Shown: one piece after another, positions 1 to 8,780 of the stretch
Layout: the number at the start of each line of letters is the position of its first letter
How positions within the stretch are numbered: the first letter of the stretch is position 1
Source: Aneurinibacillus sp.
Lineage (GTDB): Bacteria > Bacillota > UBA5301 > DYFA01
Direction of reading: 5' to 3'
Length of the DNA stretch: 64,000 nucleotides
NCBI GenBank assembly: GCA_020725425.1
Contig: DYFA01000006.1
Location: 1-64,000, forward strand
Position numbers and translations under genes: made by a program
The notes under the pieces: generated by a model
Told to the model about the DNA's origin: nothing
What the model saw: only the letters and a program-made list of their open reading frames with translations
The model's database searches: none

Positions 1-61
1 GAGCCAGAACCGACCGTTCGACCCAAACTATCGCTGGGCTCCTCCTGGCTCTCATGACTAA
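1..61 (+). other. Possible C-terminal tail of an unidentified plus-strand gene
   Basis: Frame 2 is open from the window edge to a TAA at 59-61 and reads as 19 residues ending in PNYRWAPPGSHD. It is followed about 30 bases later by a hairpin and T-run (91-121), which is what a gene end would look like. The piece is too short to assign to a family. The surrounding 300 bases are less GC-rich than the rest of the window, so an insertion-sequence end is possible, but no terminal repeat can be seen. Confidence 0.25.
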
Positions 62-90
62 GGCCCTTTTTCACTTGTCAAGGTCCCGCT

Positions 91-121
91 GTGCTATTGA
101 CTTTTCATAGCACGTCTTTTT
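91..121 (+). terminator. Rho-independent terminator-like hairpin
   Basis: GTGCTAT at 91-97 and ATAGCAC at 107-113 are perfect inverted copies around a 9-base loop, followed by a T-rich stretch at 115-121. Read on the plus strand this fits an intrinsic terminator for whatever gene ends at 61. The stem is short and AT-rich, so the assignment is moderate. Confidence 0.4.
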
Positions 122-298
122 ACACCACTATACGGACGCTATTCGTCCTGATGGCGTTGAGCGCAGTGAACACCCTGTCATCATCGATTCCCCACGTCTG
201 TAACTTCTGTGTCTGCTATCCTAGAATCGAGCCACGGTCAGGGGGAACGCGAGGCGAAAAACGAGCCGCCCTGAGCCCTGCTGCAGTAATGGTTTTGG
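122..298. other. Non-coding stretch downstream of rluD
   Basis: No convincing protein or RNA gene was found here on either strand. A short inverted repeat (GGACG at 134-138 and CGTCC at 144-148) is the only local structure noticed. In many Firmicutes pyrR and the pyrimidine genes follow rluD at this position, and they are absent here. Confidence 0.4.
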
Positions 299-1261
299 CT
301 AAGAACTTGATTGGCGGCTCCTCAACTGCGTCAACGCCGCCTGAAAGTCCGACGGCGGTACCGTCCGGAAGGCGAGTTTTTTTCCAGTCCGGGGGTGGCG
401 GAAAGCGAGGACAGCGGCGTGGAGGGCCTGGCCTTGGAGGTTGAGTTCGCCGGCTTTGCCGCCGTATACGGGGTCACCGGCCACCGGATGCCCGATATGG
501 GAGAGGTGGACCCGGATCTGGTGGGTCCGGCCGGTCTCGAGGCGGGCCTCGATCAGGGTGTAGCCGGGGAACTCCTCGATCACCCGCCAGTGGGTTACCG
601 CCGGCTTGCCGCCGGTTTGGACGACCGCCATCTTCTTCCGGTGGCGGGGGTGGCGGCCGATGTTGCCGGAGACGGTCCCCTCGGGGGTCGGCAGGTGGCC
701 CTTGATCAGCGCCAGGTAGCGGCGATCGATGCTATGCGCCTTGAACTGGGCGGCGAGGGCGAGGTGGGCAGAATCGTTCTTGGCCACCACCATGACCCCG
801 CTCGTATCCTTGTCCAGCCGATGGACGATCCCGGGCCGGGCCACCCCGCCCACTCCAGACAGGGTTCCGGCGTGGGCCAGGACGGCGTTGACCAGGGTGC
901 CGCGGCGGTTGCCGGCCGCCGGGTGGACCACCATGCCCCGGGGCTTGTCGATGACGATCAGGTCCTCGTCCTCGTAGAGGATGTCCAGGGGAAGGTCTTC
1001 CGGTTCAGCCGTGGCTGGCTCAGGCGGTGGGATGGTGTAGGCGATCAGTTCCCCCCCGGACAGGCGGAGGCTGGGCCGGCCCGGGTGCCCGTTGACCGTC
1101 AGTTCTCCCCCTTCGATCAGTCGCTGGGCCATCGCTCGGGAGACGATCCCCGGGAGTTGCGCCGCGTAAACGTCCAGCCGGAGACCTGACGCCTCCGGTG
1201 GAACCACCGCTTGGTTGACGGTCGCTATTCCGCCCTTTCCCGCGCCCGTCGCCGCTGCCAT
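299..1261 (-). CDS. rluD: RluA-family 23S rRNA pseudouridine synthase
   Basis: This 320-residue protein isomerises uridines of 23S rRNA to pseudouridine. An S4 RNA-binding domain occupies about residues 25-75. The signature HRLDKDTSG lies at 147-155, with D150 as the expected catalytic aspartate. The ATG at 1261 is preceded by GGAGG at 7-base spacing. Length and layout match Bacillus YlyB/RluD, and the position downstream of lspA is the usual one, although lgt is inserted here. The exact target uridines cannot be read from sequence, since RluA, RluC and RluD are similar. Confidence 0.93.
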   Translation of the reverse strand: MAAATGAGKGGIATVNQAVVPPEASGLRLDVYAAQLPGIVSRAMAQRLIEGGELTVNGHPGRPSLRLSGGELIAYTIPPPEPATAEPEDLPLDILYEDEDLIVIDKPRGMVVHPAAGNRRGTLVNAVLAHAGTLSGVGGVARPGIVHRLDKDTSGVMVVAKNDSAHLALAAQFKAHSIDRRYLALIKGHLPTPEGTVSGNIGRHPRHRKKMAVVQTGGKPAVTHWRVIEEFPGYTLIEARLETGRTHQIRVHLSHIGHPVAGDPVYGGKAGELNLQGQALHAAVLAFRHPRTGKKLAFRTVPPSDFQAALTQLRSRQSSS

Positions 1262-1284
1262 ACCGGCCCCTCCCTGCTTCTGGT

Positions 1285-2043
1285 TCAGCCTGAGATGGTC
1301 CGGGCGGGGCCGCGCTTCCGGTCAAGGTGCGGGATCATGGCGAAGGCCGCCACCGCCAGGATGATACTCGCAAGCTGGCCAAGCTTGAAAGGGCCCCAGA
1401 AGCGCGGCTCCTGCCGCCAGATCTCGACGAACGCCCGGATGACCGAGTACCCGCCTACCATGACCCAGGACGGCCACCCCTTGAAGTGGGAGTGGCGCCG
1501 CTTGACCCAGAGGTAGCCGAAGAGGGTGAAGTCGAGGAGCATCTCGTAGATCTGGGTCGGGTGGCGGGGAACGTCGTGCAGGAGGGAACAGTCGAAGGCC
1601 CAGGGGGCGTTCCCGGGCACGCCGAAGCAGCAGCCTTTCAGCAGGCACCCAATCCGCACGATCCCAATGCCGAGGACACCCCACTTGGGCAGGAAGTCCG
1701 CCAGCTCCCAGGCGTCCACCCGCTGCCAGCGGGTGTACCAGATCCCCGCCAGGATAGCCAGGGTGAACCCGCCGTGCATGGCGAGGCCTCCGTTGGTCAG
1801 GTCGAGGATCTCTACGGGGTGGGCCAGGTAGTAGGAAAGGTTCAGAAGAACGTGCAGCAGCCGGGAGCCGACCACCCCGGCAATCGCAAAGAGGAGCGCC
1901 AGGTTGTAGACGTGCTCCTCGCCGATTCCCCGGGCCCGGGCCTCCCGGAGGGCGAAGTGGGTGCCGAGGACGAAGGCCAGCGCCAGCATGGTCCCGTAGG
2001 ACCAAACAGTGAAGGGGCCCAAGCGCAGGAGCACTGGATGCAT
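1285..2043 (-). CDS. lgt: Prolipoprotein diacylglyceryl transferase
   Basis: Lgt moves diacylglycerol from phosphatidylglycerol to the lipobox cysteine of prelipoproteins in the cytoplasmic membrane. The 252-residue protein has several hydrophobic segments, GSRLLHV at 59-65, RIGCLLKGCCFG at 130-141 and HPTQIYE at 161-167, all typical of the family. I chose the ATG at 2043 because it gives the usual MHPVL-type N terminus and overlaps the lspA stop as TGATG, implying translational coupling. An upstream extension to 2136 would run inside lspA and is not credible. Lgt and LspA act in sequence, so their pairing makes a lipoprotein-maturation unit. Confidence 0.93.
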   Translation of the reverse strand: MHPVLLRLGPFTVWSYGTMLALAFVLGTHFALREARARGIGEEHVYNLALLFAIAGVVGSRLLHVLLNLSYYLAHPVEILDLTNGGLAMHGGFTLAILAGIWYTRWQRVDAWELADFLPKWGVLGIGIVRIGCLLKGCCFGVPGNAPWAFDCSLLHDVPRHPTQIYEMLLDFTLFGYLWVKRRHSHFKGWPSWVMVGGYSVIRAFVEIWRQEPRFWGPFKLGQLASIILAVAAFAMIPHLDRKRGPARTISG

Positions 2044-2483
2044 CAGCGCGCCTCCTCCCGCCAGAGAGCGATCAGGAGCAGTCCGATCCCTACCACGATG
2101 GCGACGTCCGCCACGTTGAAGATCGCTGGGTACCACCGGACATCGATGAAGTCACGGACATATCCGAAGCGCACCCGGTCGATCAGGTTGCCCACCGCCC
2201 CCGCCGCCGCCAGGGCCAGGCCGGCCTTCGCCGCCTGGCGCTGCCAGGTCAGGCGCCGGTACCAGTAGGCCATGAGGCTGACGGCCACCACCGCGATGGC
2301 GATGAAGAGCAAGGTCCAGCGGGGGAAAAACCCGAAAGCCGCCCCGAAGTTCTCCGCCGGGCGAAGGCTGAGCAACCCCGGGATGACCGGGCGCGCCCCG
2401 CCCGGGGGCACGGTCCGCCCGACGAGGGCCTTGGTGAGCTGGTCCAGCGCCACGATCGCCGCGCCGATGAGCACGAAGCGCAT
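2043..2483 (-). CDS. lspA: Lipoprotein signal peptidase II
   Basis: LspA is the aspartyl peptidase that removes signal peptides from diacylglyceryl-modified prolipoproteins. The 146-residue protein has about four membrane segments. The catalytic pair is D111 in RDFID and D126 in FNVAD; the conserved block GNLIDR lies just before at 99-104. The loop motif is NFGAAF instead of the commoner NTGAAF. It lies downstream of panC and is coupled to lgt by a one-base stop/start overlap. Length is slightly below the family average but complete. Confidence 0.94.
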   Translation of the reverse strand: MRFVLIGAAIVALDQLTKALVGRTVPPGGARPVIPGLLSLRPAENFGAAFGFFPRWTLLFIAIAVVAVSLMAYWYRRLTWQRQAAKAGLALAAAGAVGNLIDRVRFGYVRDFIDVRWYPAIFNVADVAIVVGIGLLLIALWREEAR

Positions 2484-2516
2484 GTCTAAATTCTACCACG
2501 CCGGCCTGGGGCCCGG

Positions 2517-3368
2517 TCAAGCCTGGCCCTCCAGGACGAGGTTGTCGATCAGCCGGGTCGAACCGAGACGCACGGCCAAAGCTAGGAGGGCCGGGCCGGC
2601 GAGCTTCCCCACCGGCTTGAGATCCGGCAGAGACCTGATCTCCACGTAGTCGATCTCCACCCCGGGTTCGGCCAAGAGCATGCCCCGGACCAACTCCAAT
2701 ATCTTCCCCGCGTCCCGCTCCCCGGACCAGTAGGACTCCTCCGCCGCCTTCAGGCTCCGGGGGATGACAGTAGCCGCCCGCCTCTCCTCGGGGCTCAGGT
2801 AGACGTTGCGGGAACTCATGGCCAGGCCGTCCTCCTCCCGGACCGTGGGTACGGTGACGATTTCCAGGTCCATGTCCAGGTCCTTCACCATCCTCCGGAT
2901 CACCAGGGCCTGCTGGGCGTCCTTCTGGCCGAAGAAGGCCTTGTCCGGCTGGACAATGTGAAAGAGCTTCGTCACCACGGTGGCCACTCCCCGGAAGTGC
3001 CCGGGGCGGGAAAGCCCGCACAGGCACTCGGTGAGGCCCTGGACCTCCACGCAGGTCGAAAACCCCGGCGGGTACATCTCTTCCACGGAAGGATGGAAGA
3101 CGGCGTCCACCCCCGCCTCCTGCGCCATGGCCACGTCCCGTTCCAGGTCCCGGGGGTAGCGGTGGTAATCCTCCCGCGGCCCGAATTGGAGCGGGTTGAC
3201 GAAGATGCTCACCACCACCACGTCGCAGGACGCTCTCGCCCGGCGCATCAGGGCAAGATGCCCTTCGTGGAAATAACCCATGGTGGGTACAAAGCCTATG
3301 CTCTGACTTCGGGAGCGGGCCCGGCGCACGAACTCACGCATCTCCTGGATGGAGCGGCAGACGACCAT
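2517..3368 (-). CDS. panC: Pantothenate synthetase
   Basis: PanC joins pantoate and beta-alanine using ATP, the last step of pantothenate (vitamin B5) synthesis. The 283-residue protein has the nucleotide-binding signature [10 protein letters not shown] at 28-37 and the later MSSRN block that replaces KMSKS in this family. The ATG at 3368 is preceded by GAGGTG six bases upstream and gives the normal length. It follows panB with a 14-base gap, so the two are one operon. No panD is in the window, so the source of beta-alanine must be elsewhere. Confidence 0.95.
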   Translation of the reverse strand: MVVCRSIQEMREFVRRARSRSQSIGFVPTMGYFHEGHLALMRRARASCDVVVVSIFVNPLQFGPREDYHRYPRDLERDVAMAQEAGVDAVFHPSVEEMYPPGFSTCVEVQGLTECLCGLSRPGHFRGVATVVTKLFHIVQPDKAFFGQKDAQQALVIRRMVKDLDMDLEIVTVPTVREEDGLAMSSRNVYLSPEERRAATVIPRSLKAAEESYWSGERDAGKILELVRGMLLAEPGVEIDYVEIRSLPDLKPVGKLAGPALLALAVRLGSTRLIDNLVLEGQA

Positions 3369-3382
3369 GGCCTTCACCTCAT

Positions 3383-4216
3383 TCAGTACAGCTTCGCCAG
3401 GACTTCCTCGGGCAGATCGAAGCTGTGCTCCGCCCCTGGGAAGGCGCCTCCCGTCACTTCGTCCCGGTAGGCCTGCAAGGCCCGGACGATTTCCTGGCGG
3501 AGATCGGCGTAACGCTTGACGAACTTGGGGGTGCGCCCGAGGGAGAGGCCCAGAAGGTCGTGAGTCACCAAGACCTGCCCGTTGCAGTGCGGCCCCGCCC
3601 CGATGCCGATGGTGCATACCTCCACGGTTTCGGTGATCAGCCGGGCCAGGGGAACCGGTATGCACTCCAGGACGATGGCGAAAGCCCCTGCCTGCTGCAG
3701 CGCCCGGGCGTCCTCCAGCAGCCTCCTGGCCTGGGCCTCGTCTTTCCCCTGCACCCGGTAACCCCCGAGCTGATGGACAGACTGGGGGAGCAAGCCCAGG
3801 TGTCCCATCACCGGAATGCCACAGGAGACCAGGGCCCGCACGGTGTCCGCCACCTCCCGGCCGCCTTCCAGCTTCACCGCCTGCGCCCCTCCCTCTTGGA
3901 GGAGGCGCCCGGCGTTGCGGAGCGCCTCCTCCCGGGAGATATGGTAGGACAGGAACGGCAGGTCGCCTATCACCATGGCCCGCTCGACCCCCCGGGCCAC
4001 CGCCTTGGTGTGGCGCACCATGTCGTCCATCGTCACCGGGATGGTGGACTCGTAACCCAAGACCACGTTGCCTAGGGAGTCTCCCACAAGGATGGCCTCG
4101 ATCCCCGCTTCATCGACCATCCTGGCCAGGGGGTAGTCATAGGCCGTGAGCATGGTGATTCTCTGCCCGGTCCGCTTCGCTTCCCGGAAATAGGCCGTAG
4201 TGATCCGCTGGCTCAT
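3383..4216 (-). CDS. panB: 3-methyl-2-oxobutanoate hydroxymethyltransferase
   Basis: PanB adds a hydroxymethyl group from methylene-tetrahydrofolate to ketoisovalerate, giving ketopantoate. The 277-residue TIM-barrel protein has VGDSLG at 44-49 (metal and substrate loop), the [10 protein letters not shown] block and LECIP with the expected glutamate. The ATG at 4216 follows a GGAGGTG Shine-Dalgarno by four bases. An upstream promoter and a terminator-like hairpin in its leader suggest transcription attenuation of panBC. Confidence 0.95.
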   Translation of the reverse strand: MSQRITTAYFREAKRTGQRITMLTAYDYPLARMVDEAGIEAILVGDSLGNVVLGYESTIPVTMDDMVRHTKAVARGVERAMVIGDLPFLSYHISREEALRNAGRLLQEGGAQAVKLEGGREVADTVRALVSCGIPVMGHLGLLPQSVHQLGGYRVQGKDEAQARRLLEDARALQQAGAFAIVLECIPVPLARLITETVEVCTIGIGAGPHCNGQVLVTHDLLGLSLGRTPKFVKRYADLRQEIVRALQAYRDEVTGGAFPGAEHSFDLPEEVLAKLY

Positions 4217-4248
4217 GCAAACACCTCCCTTGATCTCCGGTATGCAGC

Positions 4249-4283
4249 AAAAGAAAAAGCCCTCCGGCAAGCACCCGAAAGGC
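4249..4283 (-). terminator. Attenuator-like terminator in the panB leader
   Basis: On the minus strand GCCTTTCGG (4283-4275) pairs fully, with two G-U pairs, with CCGGAGGGC (4267-4259) around a 7-base loop, followed by a run of nine T in ten bases (4258-4249). It sits between the putative start site near 4333 and the panB start codon at 4216. It could therefore act as a regulated attenuator, or simply as the terminator of the upstream zinc-protein gene. Confidence 0.7.
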
Positions 4284-4333
4284 AGCCTCTCTACCGCCCC
4301 CGTCTCGGTCCTGCTCGGATCCAAGCGGTCCAC
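4284..4333 (-). promoter_or_regulatory. panB leader RNA, candidate pan motif
   Basis: The roughly 50-nt stretch before the hairpin is G-rich and can form a small stem (CTTG/CGAG). A structured RNA, the pan motif, is known upstream of panB in several Firmicutes. Location and the downstream terminator fit that, but I cannot verify the conserved bulged adenosines by eye, so the assignment rests mainly on context. Confidence 0.35.
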
Positions 4334-4339
4334 GGCCTC

Positions 4340-4368
4340 ATTCTAACACCGCCTGTCAGAAGGAACAA
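4340..4368 (-). promoter_or_regulatory. SigA-type promoter for panBC
   Basis: Minus-strand TTGTTC (4368-4363) and TAGAAT (4345-4340) are separated by 17 bases. The -10 matches TATAAT at five of six positions while the -35 is weak (TTG conserved). The predicted start site lies about 115 bases before panB, leaving room for the structured leader. Confidence 0.5.
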
Positions 4369-4378
4369 CCTTTTCCTG

Positions 4379-5143
4379 TCAGGAGCGAGTGCCGCGGAAC
4401 TCCTCCTTGTGGGGTCTCCGCCGCTGCCCCCGCCGCCCGAGGTCGTATAAGTCCTCGGTCAGTTCCCCGCCTTCGATTCCTCCCTGGCTCGGGTCGATCA
4501 GGGCGTCGGTCTCCTCCACCAGACCCAGGTCCTCGTCAGCGTTGTAGAAGGTCTCATCGTAGTTCACCGCGTCAGGGACATCCTGCGGCGAGTTGGCTGT
4601 CCCGTAACGGGCCACCGCCTGCCAGGCGTCCTCCCCGTCGAAGGCGTTGTTCTCCTCCGGATCCAGGTGATGGCTGAAACCGCGCCTGAAGTCGAGGACC
4701 TCCTCCTCGACCGGCCGCCCGCCCTCGGCCCGCTTCACGGCGTTGCGCTCGACGGCGTCCCGCTCCTCCTGGCAGGAGAGACAGGTCGTCGCCTCCGGCT
4801 TGGCCGCAAGCCTGTCCGGGTCGATTGCCGCCCCGCAGACCTCACACCGCCCGTAGGTACCCTCGGACAGCCGCTGCCGCGCCCGTTCCACCTGGTCCAG
4901 GCGGAGGCGGAGGTTGTCGCGGAGGGCGAGGTCCTTCGCCCGCTCGAAGGTTTCCGTGCCCAGGTCAGCCGGATGGTTGTCATAGGTCGAAAGCTCCCCC
5001 GTCAGATCGCCCTGACCGTCCTGGAGCCCGTGCTCCTCCAAGAACTCGATCTCCCGCCGCAGCCGCTCCGCCTCCGCCGAAAGCTGCGCCTCCACCCGCT
5101 TCCGGTCCACTCCCTCACCTCTCTCCGGCCGTCTTTCTGCCAC
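4379..5143 (-). CDS. YteA-type TraR/DksA zinc-finger protein
   Basis: This 254-residue protein has an N-terminal helical region and a C4 zinc finger with cysteines at 100, 103, 121 and 124 (CEVC and CLSC pairs), as in TraR/DksA proteins and the sporulation-associated YteA/YlyA family. The acidic C-terminal half, about 145-254, is typical of YteA homologues. A role in modulating RNA polymerase is inferred from the family. The start is uncertain: GTG at 5143 has a modest Shine-Dalgarno, while GTG at 5110 follows GAGGTG at five bases and may be the real one. The position between ileS and lspA matches Bacillus ylyA. Confidence 0.82.
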   Translation of the reverse strand: MAERRPERGEGVDRKRVEAQLSAEAERLRREIEFLEEHGLQDGQGDLTGELSTYDNHPADLGTETFERAKDLALRDNLRLRLDQVERARQRLSEGTYGRCEVCGAAIDPDRLAAKPEATTCLSCQEERDAVERNAVKRAEGGRPVEEEVLDFRRGFSHHLDPEENNAFDGEDAWQAVARYGTANSPQDVPDAVNYDETFYNADEDLGLVEETDALIDPSQGGIEGGELTEDLYDLGRRGQRRRPHKEEFRGTRS

Positions 5144-5178
5144 CGCAGCTCTCCCTTCCCCTCTGTCTCCGGTGAGAT

Positions 5179-5505
5179 CTACCGGCTGAAGGCCAGCTCA
5201 TGCTCGACGATGCGGGCGATGTCGGCGATAAACTGCCCGATCACCGGCAGGTTCAGCCTGGCCAGCCGCCCGAGGAGCCACAGGAGCACCGCTGCCACCA
5301 GGGTGAACCCGATGGCGATGCCAAACCCTCGGGCGAGGCCGCCGAGCAAGTTCACCCAGACCACCCGGTACGGGCGGGCGAAGAATTCGGCGTACTCTGC
5401 GATGCCGTACTTCTGCCAGCCGGCGATGGCCTCGGAGGCGCGCAGGAGGAGGTGCGTCGCCTCCTCCTGCCGCCGTTCCCGCTTCGGTCTGCCCCTCCGT
5501 CTCAT
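5179..5505 (-). CDS. DUF5665 small membrane protein
   Basis: This is a 108-residue protein with a basic N terminus (residues 1-15), an amphipathic region and one or two hydrophobic segments at about 50-90 containing a glycine-rich stretch. It resembles the DUF5665 family of small clostridial membrane proteins, often found next to ileS or lspA. Function is unknown. It lies 60 bases downstream of ileS and 35 bases upstream of the zinc-protein gene, so it is probably co-transcribed with ileS. Confidence 0.7.
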   Translation of the reverse strand: MRRRGRPKRERRQEEATHLLLRASEAIAGWQKYGIAEYAEFFARPYRVVWVNLLGGLARGFGIAIGFTLVAAVLLWLLGRLARLNLPVIGQFIADIARIVEHELAFSR

Positions 5506-5565
5506 TCCGGGGCTAGCTTACCCCCGCTATGCGCTCCCCAAACCAACCCAAGGGGATCTGGGACC

Positions 5566-8421
5566 CTACTTGGCCCACCGGCGCAGAACGTCTGCGCAGC
5601 GGGGACAGACGTCGGGATAGTCCCGGTCCCGCCCCACCTCCGGCGCATACATCCAGCACCGGGCGCACTTCTCGCCGGCGGCCCGGCGCACGGCGACCGC
5701 CACCTTCTGGGTGCCTACCGCATCGGTGAGGGCCTCGGCCGGGCGCTCCTCCCACGGGTGGAGGGCGGCTTGGGAGACGATGAAGATGGTCGGCAGATCG
5801 GCCTCGTATTCCTTGAGGAAGACCGCCAGCTCCGGCGAGGCGTACACGTCCACCGCCGCCTCGAGCGAGTTGCCGAGCGTCTTCTCGGCCCGCGCCGCTT
5901 CGAGCGCCCGGTTCACCACATCGCGCACCTCAAGGAGCCTCTCCCACCTCGCCTCCAGCTCCTCGTCGAACCACTCCTCTTGGACCTCCGGCCAGGAGAG
6001 CAGGTGGACGCTCTCCGCCTTCCCCGCCTCGCCGGGGAGCCCGCCCGGCACGTGCTGCCAGATCTCCTCCGCCGTGTGGACCAGGACCGGGGCGACGAGG
6101 CGCACGAGGGTGGTCAGAATCTCGTAGAGGACCGTCTGGGCCGCCCGCCGCCCCTTCGCCTTGGGGAGACTCGTGTAGAGCCGGTCTTTCAGGACGTCCA
6201 GGTAGAACGCGGAGAGGTCCACCGCGCAGAAGTTGTGGACCAGGCGGTAGAAGACGTTGAACTGGTAGGCGTCGAACCCCTCGGTGACCCGGGCGACGAG
6301 CCTCGCCAGCCTGGCCAGGGCCCAGCGGTCGAGCTCCCCGAGCTCGGCATAGGGCACGGCGTCCTTCGCCGGGTCGAAGTCGGCCACGTTGGCCAGGAGG
6401 AACCGGGCGGTGTTGCGGATCCGCCGGTACCCCTCGGCCAGGTGTTTCAGGATGTTGGGCGAAATCCCGACGTCGTCGGTGTAGTCCACCGAGGCGACCC
6501 AGAGCCTGAGGATGTCGGCCCCGTACTGCTTGATGACCTCCTCCGGCGCCACGACGTTTCCTAGGGACTTGGACATCTTCCGCCCTTCCTCGTCCACCAC
6601 GTAGCCGTGGGTGAGAACCTCCCGGTAAGGCGCCCGTCCCTGCGTCGCCACCGCGGTGAGGAGCGAGGACTGGAACCAGCCCCGGTGTTGGTCTGAGCCT
6701 TCGAGGTAGAGGTCGCACGGCCAGGCGAGTTCCGGCCGTTCGGGCAGGACAGCCCAGTGGCTCGACCCCGAGTCGAACCAGACGTCCATGGTGTCGGTCT
6801 CCTTGCGGAACTTCCCGGCGCCGCACTTCCCGCAGCTCGTCCCGGCCGGCAGGATCTCTCCCGCCTCCCGGGCGAACCAGGCGTCCGACCCCTCTCGGGC
6901 GAAGAGGTCCCGCACCGCCGCCAGGCTCTCCTTGGTGATCAGCGGCTCGCCGCACTCCGTGCAGTAAAAGATGGGAATCGGCACCCCCCAGACCCGCTGC
7001 CGGGAGATGCACCAGTCGCGCCGCTCCGCCACCATCCCGGCGATGCGCTCCTCGCCCCAGGCCGGGTACCACTTCACCTCGTGGATGGCCTTGAGCGCCT
7101 GGTCCCGGAACCCGTCCACCGAGGCGAACCACTGCTCGGTCGCCCGGAAGACGACCGGGTTCTTGCAGCGCCAGCAGTGGGGGAACTGGTGGCGGATCGC
7201 GCCGCTCTCCGCCAGCGCTCCGGCCGCCTGCAGGTCGGAGATGACCGCCTTGTTCCCGGCCTCCAGGTCCAGCCCTTCGTACTTCCCCGCCTCGGCGGTG
7301 AAGCGCCCCTGGTCGGAGACGGGGTTCAGGACCGGCAGGCCGTACTTCTGCCCCACCAGGAAGTCTTCCTCGCCGTGGCCCGGGGCCGTATGGACGCAGC
7401 CTGTGCCGGCGTCCAGCGTCACATGGGACCCGAGGATGACCACCGACTCCCGGTCGTAGACCTTATCCACGCCGGCCAAGGGGTGGCGGCATTTGATCCC
7501 CTCCAGCTCCCGCCCGGAGAAGATCCGCTCAATCTGCGGCGCCTCCCAGCCGAGGGCCTCCGCGAGCCCGGCCAGCAGTTCCTGAGCCACGATGTAGTGC
7601 TCCTCCCCGACCCCCACCAGGGCGTACTCGAAGTCGGGGTGGAGGCAGACGGCGAGGTTCGCCGGGATGGTCCAGGGGGTGGTGGTCCAGATGAGGAACC
7701 AGGCCCGCCCCAGCGGCACGCCCAGTCTGCCGCCGTCCTCCACCACCGGGAACTTAACGTAGATCGAGGCCGATTTCTTCTCGGCGTACTCGATCTCCGC
7801 CTCGGCCAGGGCCGTCTCGCAGGTCGTGCACCAGTAGACCGGCTTCAGCCCCTTGTAGATGTAGCCCCGGAGGGCCATCCCGCCGAAGACCTCGATCTGC
7901 CGGGCCTCATAGTGGGGTTCGAGCGTGACGTAGGGATGCTCCCAGTCGCCCCACACCCCGAGGCGCTGGAACTCCTCCCGCTGGATGTCGAGGAACTTCA
8001 GGGCATACTCCCGGCACTTCTGCCGGAATTCGACCGGCCCGACCGCGTGCCGGTTCAGGTTGAGGTCCTTGATCACCCGGCTCTCGATCGGCAGCCCGTG
8101 GGTGTCCCAGCCGGGGACGTAGGGTGAGTGGAACCCCCGGTAGGTCTTGTACCGGACCACCATGTCCTTCAGGATTTTGTTCATGGCGGTCCCGATGTGC
8201 ACATGACCGTTGGCGTAGGGCGGCCCGTCGTGAAGGACGAACTTGGGCCGCCCCTCCCGCCGGGCCCGCTCCTGGACCCGCTCGTACAGGTGCTCCTCCT
8301 CCCAGCGCTTCTGGATCTCCGGTTCCCGTTGCGGCAACCCCGCCCGCATCGGGAACTCCGTCACCGGCAGGTTCAGCGTTCCGCTGTATGCTCCGCCCTG
8401 TTGCTGTGTCTCTTCCGGCAC
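5566..8421 (-). CDS. ileS: Isoleucyl-tRNA synthetase
   Basis: IleRS charges tRNA-Ile and edits mischarged valine. The 951-residue class I enzyme has HVHIG at 73-77, KMSKS in the catalytic core, a CP1 editing domain between them, and a C-terminal zinc module with two CxxC pairs in the last 35 residues. The open frame extends 26 codons further upstream, but that part is the T-box leader. I therefore place the start at GTG 8421, which follows GGGGAGG by eight bases and gives the usual [12 protein letters not shown]-terminal region. Expression should be controlled by the upstream T-box. Confidence 0.95.
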   Translation of the reverse strand: MPEETQQQGGAYSGTLNLPVTEFPMRAGLPQREPEIQKRWEEEHLYERVQERARREGRPKFVLHDGPPYANGHVHIGTAMNKILKDMVVRYKTYRGFHSPYVPGWDTHGLPIESRVIKDLNLNRHAVGPVEFRQKCREYALKFLDIQREEFQRLGVWGDWEHPYVTLEPHYEARQIEVFGGMALRGYIYKGLKPVYWCTTCETALAEAEIEYAEKKSASIYVKFPVVEDGGRLGVPLGRAWFLIWTTTPWTIPANLAVCLHPDFEYALVGVGEEHYIVAQELLAGLAEALGWEAPQIERIFSGRELEGIKCRHPLAGVDKVYDRESVVILGSHVTLDAGTGCVHTAPGHGEEDFLVGQKYGLPVLNPVSDQGRFTAEAGKYEGLDLEAGNKAVISDLQAAGALAESGAIRHQFPHCWRCKNPVVFRATEQWFASVDGFRDQALKAIHEVKWYPAWGEERIAGMVAERRDWCISRQRVWGVPIPIFYCTECGEPLITKESLAAVRDLFAREGSDAWFAREAGEILPAGTSCGKCGAGKFRKETDTMDVWFDSGSSHWAVLPERPELAWPCDLYLEGSDQHRGWFQSSLLTAVATQGRAPYREVLTHGYVVDEEGRKMSKSLGNVVAPEEVIKQYGADILRLWVASVDYTDDVGISPNILKHLAEGYRRIRNTARFLLANVADFDPAKDAVPYAELGELDRWALARLARLVARVTEGFDAYQFNVFYRLVHNFCAVDLSAFYLDVLKDRLYTSLPKAKGRRAAQTVLYEILTTLVRLVAPVLVHTAEEIWQHVPGGLPGEAGKAESVHLLSWPEVQEEWFDEELEARWERLLEVRDVVNRALEAARAEKTLGNSLEAAVDVYASPELAVFLKEYEADLPTIFIVSQAALHPWEERPAEALTDAVGTQKVAVAVRRAAGEKCARCWMYAPEVGRDRDYPDVCPRCADVLRRWAK

Positions 8422-8471
8422 CTTCCGCACCTCCCCGAGGTCATCGCGCCGGCCTTTCTGACCGACCGGCA

Positions 8472-8740
8472 AGAGAAAAAAGAAAAGCCCCCGCCCCAAA
8501 GGGACGAGAAGCTGTCTTCCCGCGGTACCACCCTCGTTGGCCCGGCTCTGCCGCCGGACCCGCTCCGAAGGCCGATCAAGTCAGCCCTGCCCTCTGGTAA
8601 CGGGGGGCGCTCCGTCCCGACCTACTCTCCTCGGCCGGGCGACTTCCGGGTGATCTTCGCCGCCGTTCCCGCACCGGGCTTTCACCGTCCCCGGCTCGCT
8701 TGAGCGTTCCCTGCGGGTACTCTCCCGTGCATCGTCTTTG
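8472..8740 (-). promoter_or_regulatory. Isoleucine T-box leader of ileS
   Basis: The minus-strand leader carries the T-box core AGGGTGGTACCGCGG at 8534-8520. It is followed by a GC-rich terminator hairpin (about 8512-8487) and a T-rich tract (8486-8474). In the stem I region GAAGATCACCC places an ATC triplet (8654-8652) at the specifier position, which is an isoleucine codon and agrees with the gene controlled. Uncharged tRNA-Ile would pair with the T-box and favour the antiterminator, raising ileS expression when isoleucine is short. Confidence 0.93.
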
Positions 8741-8746
8741 GTTAGG

Positions 8747-8775
8747 AGTATATTACGGGCGGGGATGAGCGTCAA
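8747..8775 (-). promoter_or_regulatory. SigA-type promoter for the ileS T-box transcript
   Basis: TTGACG (8775-8770) and TATACT (8752-8747) on the minus strand are separated by exactly 17 bases. Each hexamer matches the consensus at five of six positions. The predicted start is just upstream of the T-box leader. Confidence 0.85.
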
Positions 8776-8780
8776 GGAGG

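Noticed and set aside
91-444. Plus-strand 117-codon frame at the left edge
   Set aside because: It starts inside a hairpin, has low-complexity composition, and its second half is antisense to the 3-prime end of rluD.
6757-8127. Plus-strand open frame of 456 codons opposite ileS
   Set aside because: It lies wholly within the coding region of IleRS, whose motifs are intact. The frame is open because of GC-rich codon usage.
8422-8499. N-terminal extension of IleRS by 26 codons
   Set aside because: The stretch encodes the T-box terminator and the region just after it. The GTG at 8421 has a good Shine-Dalgarno and matches the family N terminus.
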